NCBI GenBank assembly: GCA_941918925.1
Contig: OW799237.1
Span: forward strand, 109,896,515-109,960,514
Source: Phyto melanocephala
Lineage: Eukaryota > Arthropoda > Insecta > Diptera > Rhinophoridae
Direction: 5' to 3'
DNA length: 64,000 bases
Shown here piece after piece: positions 10,622 to 22,086 of this stretch; the stretch's first letter is position 1; each line of letters starts with the position of its first letter. Below the pieces are notes generated by a model. It was not told the origin of the DNA. It saw nothing but the letters and a program-made list of their open reading frames with translations, and searched no databases. The position numbers were made by a program, and so were the translations under genes.

Positions 10622-13600
10622 TTAATCTCTACCAAATTTATGGGTTTCTATGGGTTTATCCACACGTACTACACGTTCGGCAACATTTAAATAAGCCTCA
10701 TATTCAACGGTCTCAGGTGTTGTATCATAATGATAGTGACCACCCCAATTGGTGGTGGAAAATGAATGAAAGTGTTGTAAACGTAAATCTAAATCCTAAA
10801 AAGACAAACAACAAAAAAATATATAATGAAAATTAAATTGTAAAGAAGCTCTAGCGTTAAAAGTAATAAGAAATTTTAATTTATTGTATTATACACAAGA
10901 ATTATAGTGATTAAACACTGGTTTATTATTAAATTAAGAAAATGTTCCTGCATATGTTTGTATTTGATAAATTTTCGATTTTTAAAATAATTTGATATTT
11001 TTTTAATTTTTGATAAACTTTTGTATTAATTGCATTTTATGGGATCATTAAATTTCGTTGTTACACTCGATATACCTACTTGATGATTTAAAAAGTCACG
11101 AGTTTTCTTGTAGGCAAGAACGGCAGAGAAAAAAAGAGAAGTAGAAAAAACATTTTTCTGTTTTTAAAGATTTTTCTGTGTGTTTTTCGTTACTCACTTG
11201 CGTTTTCTTATTATGATTTTTTCTTTTTTAAAGTGATAAGTGATTTTTAAAAGAAACAAAAAGCGGCATATTTATTGTACTAAAGTTTAACTTAAATTTA
11301 ATGAATGCATTATTTGTTTGCCATTTACCCAAGTACGCGTAAAACTTACTGCTAAAGTGGTGGTTCAAGCGTGGCATTCAGCCATATGGGCATAAAAAGT
11401 AAATTTCCGGATTCAATGCGACAGTTTTACTAATTTAAGCTGAATAAATTTTAATTCAAAAAATCATCAAAGAAAGTCTGTTGCTATAGTCTCGCATGTG
11501 CAAACGTTAGTTAAGACGATATCAAGCTAAACAGCTATACAACTACAAATGTTGTTGGCTGCAATCGTTGCCGTGTAATCAGCTAACTAATTATATTGAA
11601 GACGACAGCAGCCTGATAATAATATGTAGTAACATTAATCAGCGATAACTGATAGCAGGCTATAGCCGATAAACTTTAAGATAATTTAATTTTTAATTTC
11701 GTTATTTTGGTATATAAAACTATAAAAAGATATTTTTTTTAAATAGAACTAATAAAATTAAAAAAGTAACCATTGCTTCTGATTTAATTTTAAATTTTAC
11801 ATTCTAAAATGAAAAATAAATCACCATTTATTCGGTCATATTTTTAATTTACGAATTACGTAAATTAAATAATTTAAGATGTAGGAAAAACAAGGTAAAT
11901 ATTAAGTCGCATTTTATAACTTTGTTTTTTTTTTCAATAACTTTTTGCTAACCCTTTCTTGTGTACAACAAATTGTTAATATTTTATAAACTATAATTTC
12001 ATTTATATATCAATTTAAAAAAATTTGTCTAATACATATACATACATATTATAATACATATATTATAAATAAAATATTTACCAAAAAAATATTTATTTAG
12101 TTTTAAAAAATTCAAGTTTTAAGAAAACGGTTACTTACATTCTCATGTGTTATTAGCGTGCCCACAGCATTTAATGTAGCTGGCATTTCGAAAAACTTTA
12201 ACCATTGATTCAATTCATGCTCTGAGTTAATGGGAGTTTTACTAAAATCACGCATTACATGCTGAAATACTTTACCGCGCTTGATAAGAAATAAACCACC
12301 CATGCCTAAAATTAATTTGGATATGTAAATCGAAATATGTTCCAATACAAAAATACATTTGGATCACATTATTACTTACCCACACATTTATCTTGATATT
12401 TCAGCAACAAACCTTTACGAATACACTCTATAAAATTTAATTTTCCGGTGCGCTTTTTACACGTAATTTTTATTACTTTACCCGGTTCGCCACGACACAG
12501 AAACAGATTAAGCAAAAGGGCACAGCGAGGTTCACTATCAGGCACGGGCTCAAGCACACATGCCTCTTCTTTTCCAGATATTTTGGCCGTATAACTACCA
12601 TTGTTGAGTTTACCATCAGCTGATATGCTCATATTGTAAATACCTTCACAGTTGGTGTTGCGCAGCGGATATGGGCCGGCACCAGCACCAAGTGCCAAAA
12701 TTTTCCCCTCGCCCATACATTTCTGGCATAACTCTTTAATATTGTACAGTTTTTCACGCTGAACTAAGGGCAAGAGATACGGAGGGCCACCCGCTTCCAA
12801 AAGAGTTGGTGTGCCACACAAACCTAGAGAGAGAAATAAAAAAAATAAATGCTCTTTCTAATAATCTATTTTTAAAAAAAAACTTGCCAGTATCCATAAG
12901 ATCATAAGGAGAAGCCGTTAAATCAGGACAAGATGTAACTTCGACCATAACATCTTCAAAGTTGTTTTGCAGACTAAACTGTATGACTAAAAGAATATAA
13001 ACAGATAATGTTATCATTTTAGCAAAAGCTTATCTTAACATTTGTGTGCAATAACATAATGTGTAAGGAGCTTTTAACAAAAAGCATACATACATTTAAT
13101 TGATGACAGAGATGGACAAAGCATGTCTATAAAAATTTTTCAAAAATTGTGTTTTTATGAGCTAACAAAATCAATAGAATATAATGAGTAATAATGATAG
13201 TTTTGTCAACAATTTTGGCAAATCTTTTTAGTTAATTTAAATTAATACTTTTGACTTTTGTTAACAGGGACAAAATTCTACAAGATACGATTTTTATTCA
13301 GTAGCACATTTCAGTAGGATTGTGGATAAACGCATAAGGATACAAAAACACTATCTGACAGATAATATAAATATTTGGTGCAAATATTGTGTGCCAAAAT
13401 ACTGTTACTGCCGCTACGATCTGATTATATATGTCCATATGTTTTTTTTGTACAATTAACTAAAATTCGAAATAATACTCAGAAAGTGTGAAAATTTTCA
13501 TTTAACATTTTTCAAAATAATTTAGGTAATTATTCGGGATATGCTTCCAACTAATCTTTCAATACTTTATTTGGTTGTTAGGTTTAAGCCCTGCTTATAC

Positions 13601-15398
13601 CAGATCGTCAGTAGACCTTTTATCCAAATTATTGAAAAGTTTAAAATGTTAACCCAGCAATTAAATAAAATATTTTTTCAAAATTTCAAAATGTTTTAAA
13701 ATATTTTTATAATTGTATCAATTTTTAGAGTAATCAATAGAAATTTCTTTTATTTGAACAAAGTTAAATTTATTCATCAGGTGGTCTATATTTATCAGCT
13801 GTTTTTTTTTTGTCTTTATTTAAAAGTCTATAGATAAAAAACAATTCTCTCCTTTTCCTTTTTTTATATGTCAAAATTCATATCCAAACAACATGACATG
13901 ATTGAACTTTAATAAATTATTAAATATGGAGTATGCATACCCAGCAAAAAAGAAAAAAAATGAAGTAGTGCAAAATTAATTACATTTTTAAGACTTCTAA
14001 ATCAATAGTGCAAAAGCACTCATTCCTACTCATTCATGTTATAAATGATGTGCTTCAAAATTAATGATTAAACAATTCATGCAAACAAACAAAATCAACT
14101 CATTAAATATCGCTTGCTTTTCACCAAATGTGTATGACACTTATTAGAACGGAGTGCAGTTCGTTAATATATTCATGTAAACACATGTTCTTTCATGACA
14201 CGCCAATTTAAAATCATTTGTGTGTTCACCTGAGTTAAATCACTTTATCATCAGTTGAACTCACTAAAAATCACTTTGTTGTCATCTTGTTTTTTTGCTG
14301 GGTATACATATGTATTTGATTTTTACGTATTATTGTATTTTCACTGCACCGACAAGCATTTGATAAATATTGCCGCGTAAAGTATTGGAATTTATAAAAA
14401 ACCTTATTCATAAAAATTGTCAGAAAATAAAATTTTCATAGAAAAAAAAAACTTTATAAGTCTTTGAAATTCTTATAAATAAGGCAGTTCACCTATTGAC
14501 AACTTCTTGGGTACTTGGGTAGTGGTGTATTTGTGCCAGTTATCTACTTCTACTGTATGTACATACATATGTATACACATTTTCAACATTTTATTTAATT
14601 TGTAAACAAATTATTTTTGTTTTGTAAATAATTCTATGTAGTAAGCTAGTATGTATGTACATATGTATAGGTATGCAAACAAAAAACTTACGATGCACTA
14701 TCTATATTATGTATAATAAATGGAATAAATAACTTTAAATTGTAAATCAACTTGAATATTTGTTTTTATAATTTTTATTTACACTCCACTCCACTAGTAT
14801 AAAAAACTTTGTATTAAAAAATTTACAAATATTTTTAAAATTCTCTCTTTATATGTAGATAACTTTTACTTAATTATGTACATTTCACTTAAAAAAATTT
14901 GCATCGGTTTTACATTTTACCGAATACTCTCTTAAACGAATTTGCGATTAAACAAACTGCTGCATAATTTTTAATTTCTGATTTTTTGTTTTGTTATTAA
15001 AAAAGTTGCTGTGCGCATTTTTTAAACATTAAAAACAGTACTTGTTTTAGCAAAGGGTCCTGACATTATATATATCTGTCGTTCGTTAAGCGGGAAATCA
15101 CTCTAATTAAATCCACTTAATCATACCGACCACATCTTCATACTTTATAAAACTGATTTTATATAAAAATTATAATTATATTATATATAAACGTTCGATA
15201 ATTTTTATGAATAAGGCCTTTAACGTATTTACATTTAAATATTTTTTGTCCGTATTTGCATACCACAATACTGTTAACAACATTAATAAAAGCAGCTGAT
15301 TAATACTCACCTTCTTTTACTTCGTGCAAAGGTGGCTGAAATAAAAGTTTCTCTTCGAATAACAAATCTTTTGTATTTAATGCATTCGTTGCTGCCAT
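10622..15398 (-). CDS. C11orf54: C11orf54/PTD012-type ester hydrolase (DUF1907)
   Basis: The five exons on the minus strand are 15311-15398, 12888-12986, 12380-12823, 12139-12305 and 10622-10795. They total 972 nt and give 323 residues (human protein 315). All phases join cleanly. Recognisable segments include VEVTSCPDLT (exon 2), GGPPYLLPLV and LGAGAGPYPL (exon 3), GMGGLFLIK and NQWLKFFEM (exon 4), and GGHYHYDTTP near the C-terminus ending FGRD. The metal-binding His triad of the human enzyme (H-x-H-x9-H) is kept at residues 274, 276 and 286. Family knowledge: the human protein binds zinc and hydrolyses p-nitrophenyl esters in vitro; its physiological substrate is unclear. Intron 2 (12824-12887) uses a GC donor (CTG|GCAAGT); no GT donor keeps the frame. 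Intron 1 (2.3 kb) carries a 363-bp MITE and other repeats. The start is the only ATG in frame in exon 1 (MAATNAL). Confidence 0.94.
13565..13625. repeat. Partial copy of the GGTTGTTGGGTTTAAGC foldback repeat
   Basis: TTGGTTGTTAGGTTTAAGC, followed by CCAGATCGTCAGTAGACC, matches the left arm and loop of the hairpin element at 59478-59602. Only about half is present. It lies in intron 1 of the C11orf54-type gene. Confidence 0.55.
13940..14302 (-). mobile_element. MITE with CCCAGCAAAAAA ends (copy 1), 363 bp
   Basis: Both termini are CCCAGCAAAAAA in inverted orientation, flanked by TA on each side (13938-13939 and 14303-14304), consistent with a 2-bp TA target duplication. Its reverse complement aligns along nearly the whole length with the plus-strand element at 21086-21485; for example, shared GTTCAACTGATGA, GTGTTTACATGAATAT and GAACTGCACTCC blocks. 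No coding capacity. It is inserted in intron 1 of the C11orf54-type gene. Confidence 0.88.
14400..14488. mobile_element. Small foldback repeat related to the ACTGCC family
   Basis: CCTTATTCATAAAAATT at the left is inverted as AATTCTTATAAATAAGGCAGT at the right. The right terminus (ACTGCCTTATTTATAA on the other strand) resembles the terminus of the palindromic MITE at 7469. Another single end of the same type (GATAATTTTTATGAATAAGG) is at about 15196-15216. Confidence 0.5.
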
Positions 15399-16633
15399 GA
15401 TAATTTATTTCTGTTAAACTTTGCACTTATTTACTTTTAATGTCACCTTTTTAACCCTGTATTTCCACACTTTCGCTTGTAACGCAATACGTCTTTTTTG
15501 TACTGTTGCGGCCGATGGAATGTTATTGACTATCATATAGACAACAAAACTCGTAGTTTTTTTGTTTTTAATCAAGGTGTTTTTATTCATGAATAAGTTC
15601 TCTTACTAGGCCAGCTGATAAATATCTGTGTATATTGACGTTGTCAAATTCTATTTATAAAAAATAATTCACAATGTAACGACGTTGTCAAATTCATAGT
15701 TAAAAAATTAAAAGAAAAAATTCTATATTTAGTGATATCACCTTTTAAATTTATAGATCTATTTAGAGATGGTACCGTTAATGCGATCAATTGTGCTTGA
15801 TCACGGATGGTTGTCATTGATTGCTTTAATAACGTGAGTTAATAAGGGTATTGAGGCATGTTTTTTTTTCTATTTTTCTAAAAGTAACAATCATTTTAAC
15901 ACAACGTCATTTTTATTTACGTCTGAGCCAAAATTTTTACTCAAATATTTATTTCTTTAAATAATCTTTTAATCTAAATTCCTGAAAAACTTTTGGACAT
16001 TTTTGTAGCAAATAATTCTTAGGCAAAGTTTCAAGAAATGAGTTATTTATTAAAAAACTCAACTACCTAATTCTGTTCTGTAGTTCAATTAATCATAGTT
16101 TGAGTAATTTTGTTATGTAAAAATCAAAATATATCAATCATTTTTTTCCTGTACGGTCTAGTATACATTCAAATCTACATACATACACAAAATTCTAATC
16201 ACCGAATTAATATTATTAATTATAATTTTATATCATTTTGTTGCAATTACCGAAATAATACTATTAATTAAATGATAATTAATATTTTAAGTTCAAAATA
16301 TATTGAGAAATAAAAGGAATTTTAATAATTACTAATTTAATAACATTTTCATTTAAGTTAGTCACTGTTATAACTAAAAATTTTATTTTTTTATTGTAAA
16401 TTTTTATTAAATCAACACTAAGAATTTATGTTCCAAAAAAAGGCTTACAAATTTGAAAAATTACATTAATAACATATTCCATTTGATTTTTATACAGGTA
16501 AATACAAATATATCGTCTAAATTTCTTGATCTTTTGTAATTGATTATATTTGATTTTTATTTAAAATGGTTTTTTCAATTTGTAATTGTTTTGAATTTGT
16601 TTTTTGTTAATATAATTTGTATACATATTTACC

Positions 16634-16679
16634 CTGAAGAAGCTACCCATTGTTTGGTAGCGAAATATTGGTTAATATA
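16634..16679 (+). ncRNA. Hammerhead-ribozyme-like core
   Basis: CTGAAGA (16634-16640) fits the CUGANGA box. A perfect 6-bp stem follows (GCTACC 16642-16647 with GGTAGC 16656-16661), then GAA (16662-16664). A perfect 5-bp stem III comes next (ATATT 16665-16669, loop GGTT, AATAT 16674-16678), with A at 16679 in the cleavage-site (H17) position. Two faults are seen: one extra A between the CUGANGA box and stem II, and no convincing stem I. Hammerhead motifs of this kind are known from Penelope-like retroelements, so it may be a decayed terminal piece of one. Activity is doubtful. Confidence 0.4.
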
Positions 16680-17078
16680 CAATTTTTTTTATAAAAAAAA
16701 CAAAAAAGTGATCTCAAGCTTAAATAAAAATCAAATATACTTAGTAAATACAAATATTTATAAAAACTTAATAAAAATAAATAAACAGCAGAGTATAAAT
16801 ATGTATGTACTATATATTTTATATATGTATGTATATTAGTACGTATGTACATACACATATGACTATTCTACAATTAGATATTTAAAGTTGATTTAACTAT
16901 CTTCCCGCTTCGTTTCCAAAAAGAATCGGTGGCATCCATGATCTAGAATTTTTAGCAATGATGGATGTAAAATAATTTTAGTTTTTATCTACCTTTTAAA
17001 ATAATAATGCTGCGTGATGTATCGGACTTCAGTAAATATTGACCTTTAACACATCTTCACTAACTCTGAAAATATTTA

Positions 17079-17291
17079 TTATATTGGAAACATAATACAT
17101 TTTTTATCGATATCTCCATATGCACTTACTAAAGATCCATCTTGCAGATACACCATTTTCTTTTCCATATTCAACGCCATGTCTAAGATGCTTACAAGCA
17201 TAGTTTTATCAAATTTAGCATATGAAATTAAATCTTGATAAAAATATATTTTTGATGATTGGCATAAAAACGACTTATTTTTCGAAAATAT
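17079..17291 (-). pseudogene. Unidentified coding remnant, 70 codons without an N-terminal ATG
   Basis: An open minus-strand frame of normal amino-acid composition. It includes YFYQDLISYAKFDKTML and MALNMEKKMVYLQDGSLVSA before a TAA at 17079-17081, and has a stop just upstream at 17292-17294. Composition is unlike the neighbouring AT homopolymer frames, suggesting a decayed gene, retrocopy or transposon fragment. The family is not recognised and no flanking splice signals were established. Confidence 0.3.
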
Positions 17292-18972
17292 TTAATGCTG
17301 ACTAAAAAAAATAAATAAATTCAAAAGCTAACTTGATTTTAATAATTCAACATTTTAGAAAATTTTTTTATAACAGAGTTTAGCACTTGCTTTTCTAAAA
17401 ATATTACACAATTGTTTAAAATTTATTTTTGCAAAATAAAATATTTAATAAATAATTTGAATTTGCTTACTTGTTTTCTCGTGAGTATGAGTTCTCATAT
17501 TTGTTTTACTCATGTGATCAAACATATGCTTAAAGAAATAAATCTGTCGCCACGTATAGGGAATTTCGACCGATCCCATAATTGTATGCATTCTCATATA
17601 CACAAATGTAAAAGAATTCGTCGTTCATCCCAGTTGTGCGCCTAGTATGAAAGAAAAAGTACTACTGTGCATTAGTAATTGTTTCGTTCCCAAACGTGAA
17701 TGATGTCAATAAAAAGATCCTCACGATCCCATCTCTAGTTTTAACTGTCAATCAACCACTTGTTATTACGGCAGGTTTAATTTTTTATTTGTGTTATTCT
17801 ACATTTTAAATGATTCTGTTATTTTTGTGCTTGTTTTATTTTTTTTATTTAACAGTACAAACATAAGTTCATACTTTATTATCTTGAATTAATTAAACAA
17901 ACTAAGTATATAAGATTGATTAGAAAAATAATTTTAATAGTTTAAAATGAAATATTATTTTGTTACTAATACCTCAATTAGCCTAAAAATTTGTTGTACT
18001 TGTTAGTGTTAATTAATGGTTCTTGACACTTGTTACGTTAAAAAAAATCAATTTCCACTTTTAATTCAAACGACTGATAAGAAAAACGAAACAACAACAA
18101 TGATCATTAAAAAATTTGGTGTTTTTGTAAATATGTACATACATACATATTATAATGTGACCGTAAGGAAGACTAAAGTTGCCAGACGGTGTTGCTGAAA
18201 TTTAGGTTTTTTTTAGAATAATTTTCAATATATTTTATGAGCAATTTTAAGTTATTTATTTTTCTTTTATTCTGCCGTAAAAAAATATTTAAAAGTTAAA
18301 GAGCTATATTTCACTTTTTCTAGATTATTAGAAAAAATCCTATTCAAAAGTATTTATTTTGTAATAAAAACGTATATATGATGTACATATACGTTAATTA
18401 CATATAAAAAATGTGGTTTATTTTTCGCAAATTATTCATAGAAAAATTTCATAAAATTTTTCATTTGTAGAGAGTATTTGCTAAATATTATTTAAATATC
18501 TAATCTTAAGTTTTAATGAAAATTTCGTTTTGGAAATTTTGAGAAGTACATGAAACTCTTCACTGTATTGCAAAAACCATTTTTTAGAATATATGCATAA
18601 ATTAAGTGTTAACAATTGCATTGTATTTATTATATAGTAATATATTTTAATAGCTTTTTTATATAAATCAAGGAATAATTTTTTATTCATTACATATCTT
18701 TCAATTTAAAAATAAAGACTTAAACTTTTGACAATTAGAATTATGTAAACAAAAAAAATATATCGATTCGTAAAGCTAGTAAAAATAAATAAAAAAATTA
18801 AGCTTTGCTACCCCAGAAAAAAATTTGTAGCTATGTCAATGCTTAAGTAACTAAATTTATTTACTTTATATATCTCTTACAAATTATAATCAGCTTCAAA
18901 AGTTAAATAGATACATATAAATAACAAATTTTATGTAAAAATTCCGTTTTTTAATTTGGTTTTAAATAGACT

Positions 18973-19241
18973 CCTTTCAGATTAGGCAAGTCTCTTGTGC
19001 AAGAGACTTGCCCAAATCTTTTCTTTATTGTTAAAAGTGGTAGGATCGAATTAAGAGGAAGAAAATTACTCCTATTTAACTACACATTTGCCTGTACTCG
19101 GCAAGTACAAGCAAGTTTTTGATTGAGAAACCAAAAACAAATAAGAAATGTCAAAAAAATTAAAGAAATAAAGAAAAGCGAAACGAAACTTGGGCAAGTT
19201 CAAAAGAAAATAAAAAACTAACTTGCCTAATCAGAAAAGGG
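18973..19241. mobile_element. MITE with ATTAGGCAAGT inverted ends, 269 bp
   Basis: The left end TCCTTTCAGATTAGGCAAGT is matched in inverse by ACTTGCCTAATCAGAAAAGGGA at the right. The left arm continues into a perfect local palindrome (CAAGTCTCTTG-TG-CAAGAGACTTG). No coding capacity. It lies about 420 bp upstream of the galla-1 start codon. Confidence 0.7.
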
Positions 19242-19662
19242 ACATATAAAAGTTTATTATAAGTAAAGGGGACGTACATGATGGTATAGTGTATAACTAT
19301 ATATAAAAAGTTTTTATCTTTACAACATATTCGAAACGCCCTGTTAAAAGAAATTCACCATACTTATTCAACAAATACCAACAGGAAAAAAATCAAAATA
19401 AGAATCAGCTGCTTGGGTAAAAAATAGGTAAAACAAAAGAATTCCATAATATTAAAAATAAAAAAACTCATAAATATTAATATAAGAAAACAATTACCAA
19501 ATTTACATTACTATACAACATCGTGAAGTTTTAATATTTTTGTTCTGCAATGTAAAGAAGAAAAACACACATAAACTTTAATAAATTGGTCAATAACAAA
19601 AATTTTAAGATTCCAATTAAAAATAGAGATAAGAGTCCCTCAATTAACTACACACTATCAAA

Positions 19663-20608
19663 ATGTTGTCTTATATTAAACGTAAATTATCAGAATCAGA
19701 CTCGACAGCAAACAACTCAAACGCTCAGGCCCAATTAGTTTGTAAAATTTCACAAATGTCATTGGGTGAATCTAGTGGTGGCGACGAAACGGTTGCTATA
19801 GGCGAAGATGCCTTATTGCATGAACTGGGCTATAAGAATGCTAACGATTTACAGGAAACTATTTATGGTACGAATTTATTATGAAAAGTTTATTTTAATA
19901 AATTATAACTAGAAAAATATTTTTGTATTTCAGACTGCTTAAGAACAATTAGAGATCCAGAAAAACCAGCCACCTTGGAAGATTTAAATGTCATATATGA
20001 GGACGGCATATTTGTAATGCCACCCACAAAATCAAATGTTTCAGTGGTAAGTCATACATTACTGATAATTCAACTATAGTACGTACATACATATTCTATT
20101 TCAATAAAAACGGGAAACATTTCTTGATCATTTTGTTCTAAACATTAAATTTTTAGAACAACTTGGTTTAACTTTTATAATTAGGTAGTTTTCGAAATTT
20201 TGTATAAATAATAAAAAGGTGGAAGTAGTAACAAATTATACATATGTATATCTAGGAATTTTTTAATGCATATCTTTTGTTTTCTAGGTTCGTATAGAAT
20301 TTAATCCCACGGTACCTCATTGTTCTTTGGCAACCTTAATTGGTCTTTGTATACGCATCAAAGTTGAAAGAAGCCTGCCTCACAATATTAAAATAGATAT
20401 TTATATTAAAAAAGGCGCTCACAACACAGAAGAAGAAAGTAAGTAAAAATTACTATAGTTCCACAAAATTAACATGGAATAAAATTTAATATCCATCTAA
20501 TTTTTCCTAGTCAACAAGCAAATTAATGATAAAGAACGAATAGCTGCCGCTATGGAAAATCCCAATCTAAGAGAACTTGTCGAAAATTGCATAAGAGATG
20601 AAGAGTGA
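19663..20608 (+). CDS. galla-1: CIAO2A-type cytosolic Fe-S cluster assembly factor
   Basis: The four exons are 19663-19867, 19934-20046, 20288-20438 and 20511-20608, all GT-AG. They total 567 nt and encode 188 residues. The MIP18/DUF59 domain fills residues about 62-185: [16 protein letters not shown], then [18 protein letters not shown] with the conserved Cys at residue 118, then [19 protein letters not shown]. The NKQINDKER...[11 protein letters not shown] tail matches CIAO2A (FAM96A) rather than CIAO2B, hence galla-1 rather than galla-2. Family role: targeting factor of the cytosolic iron-sulfur assembly (CIA) machinery that works with CIAO1; CIAO2A is linked to maturation of a limited set of clients. 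The N-terminal 60 residues are Ser/Asn-rich and poorly conserved. The first in-frame ATG was chosen; no alternative upstream ATG continues the frame. Confidence 0.95.
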
Positions 20609-20788
20609 TGGTAAAAAACTAAATTTTAAGTTTAAGAAATGACAGATTGTGAACATAATTTTGTATGTAAAATGTTTTATCTATTGTTAAAATATCAAAA
20701 ACAAATGCAAACAGAATAATTGATATTAAAATTATTAATCAAGTTTTGAGCGTGTGCACAATTTTTTTAGGGAAATAATTTTGATTTA

Positions 20789-20794
20789 AATAAA
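20789..20794 (+). promoter_or_regulatory. Candidate polyadenylation signal of galla-1
   Basis: AATAAA about 180 bases downstream of the TGA at 20606-20608. It is the first exact hexamer after the stop. Confidence 0.45.
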
Positions 20795-21085
20795 AACTGT
20801 GTGGTTTGCGTGTGAAGAAATATGTCGTTCAAATATGGCTGTTTAAATAAATGTTAATGAATGGACAGTTTTGTTTAGAAATAATGAAATCTCCAATTAA
20901 GTGAAATCAAATCGTAGGAAATTATAAATATTTAATTAAAGCAACAATGCTATGATATGGCAGTTATCTTTAAAAACCTGTGATAATTAAGAGATAAAAT
21001 GTGTCGTCAAATGATTAAAAGTATTAACAATATTATATTGATTGTTTGTATATTGTGTTTGTTAGGCATTTAGAGGTTTTGAATA

Positions 21086-21485
21086 CCCAGCAAAAAAATC
21101 TATGACAAAAAAGTGGATTTACAGGGGTTCAACTGATGACGAAGTGATTAAATTTAGGTGAAAACACTAATGATTTTAACATTAGCGTGTCATTGGAGAT
21201 CATGTGTTTACATGAATATTTTAATGAACTGCACTCCATTCTAATAAGTGCATGAAACTCATGCATATTTGGTGACAAGTATCGGATATTTCAAGTGTTA
21301 AAATTGTTTGTTTACATGAATTCTTTAAGATATTTTGCATGATGTTGCATTAATTTTTAAGCACATCATTTATGACAAATTATTTTGCAGTTAAGAAGTC
21401 ATTTAGAATTAATGCTTTTACACAACTGATTCAGAAGTCTTGTAAATGTAATTCGCTTTGCACTACTTCCATTTTTTTTGCTGGG
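21086..21485 (+). mobile_element. MITE with CCCAGCAAAAAA ends (copy 2), 400 bp
   Basis: The termini CCCAGCAAAAAA and TTTTTTGCTGGG are preceded by TA (21084-21085) and followed by TT (mutated TA). The body is colinear with the reverse complement of 13940-14302, with about 37 extra bases, mostly around 21320-21350. No coding capacity. It lies between galla-1 and lunapark. Confidence 0.88.
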
Positions 21486-21550
21486 TTGTTTTGTTTCAAA
21501 TTACATAACTTTGCGCATGTGTATGTAGCAACTTTGATCACTTATAACTT

Positions 21551-22086
21551 CTCAAATAATTAACAAATTTATACGGTATTTTTTTTTTTTTTTTGTATTT
21601 AAATTGTAATTAATGTAAGTTTACATATCGTCGGTCTCATGTAGAAAGGCCCTAACTCAAATAATTATAATTTTACAGGATAAGGTAAAAACGTAACAGA
21701 CACTGTATTATTGTAATGTAATTTCTTCTGTAAAATCGCTTGTAAAACTGTTATTCTCAAATAATTAACAAATTTATACGGTATTTTATTTTTTTTTTGT
21801 ATTTAAATTGTAATCAATGTAAGTTTACATATCGTCGGTCTCATGTAGAAAGGCCCTAACTCAAATAATTATAATTTTACAGGAGAAGGTAAAAACGTAA
21901 CAGACACTGTATTATTGTAATGTAATTTCTTCTGTAAAATCGCTTGTAAAACTGTTATTTTTGATACTATTGCGTTTAATTTTTGTGTCGAGGTGTATTT
22001 GTGTGAAATGTATTGAAATTACTAAAAAAACCTCAATTTCGTAAAAAGTACGAGTTAGGGTCTTTCTACATGAGACCAACGATATG
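21551..22086. repeat. 204-bp tandem duplication plus inverted third arm
   Basis: 21551-21755 and 21756-21959 are almost identical. Differences seen are poly-T length, one T/C and one T/G substitution. Each unit contains CATATCGTCGGTCTCATGTA, then GAAAGGCCCTAACTC. The same block occurs once more in inverted orientation (GAGTTAGGGTCTTTCTACAT, then GAGACCAACGATATG) at about 22051-22086. This suggests a foldback or TIR element whose left part was recently duplicated. No coding capacity. Confidence 0.85.

Larger units (their letters stand above)
15399..18972. other. Intergenic region between the C11orf54-type gene and galla-1
   Basis: The divergent promoter region of the minus-strand gene lies at about 15399-15550 but shows no clear core promoter element. 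It also holds a hammerhead-like motif (16634-16679) and a decayed open reading stretch (17079-17291), listed separately. Otherwise AT-rich with no recognised gene. Confidence 0.5.

Noticed and set aside
12112..12138. Extension of the exon 4 frame past 12139
   Set aside because: A GTAAGT donor at 12133-12138 joins THEN to DLDLRLQHFH in exon 5, matching the family; the read-through frame has no similarity.
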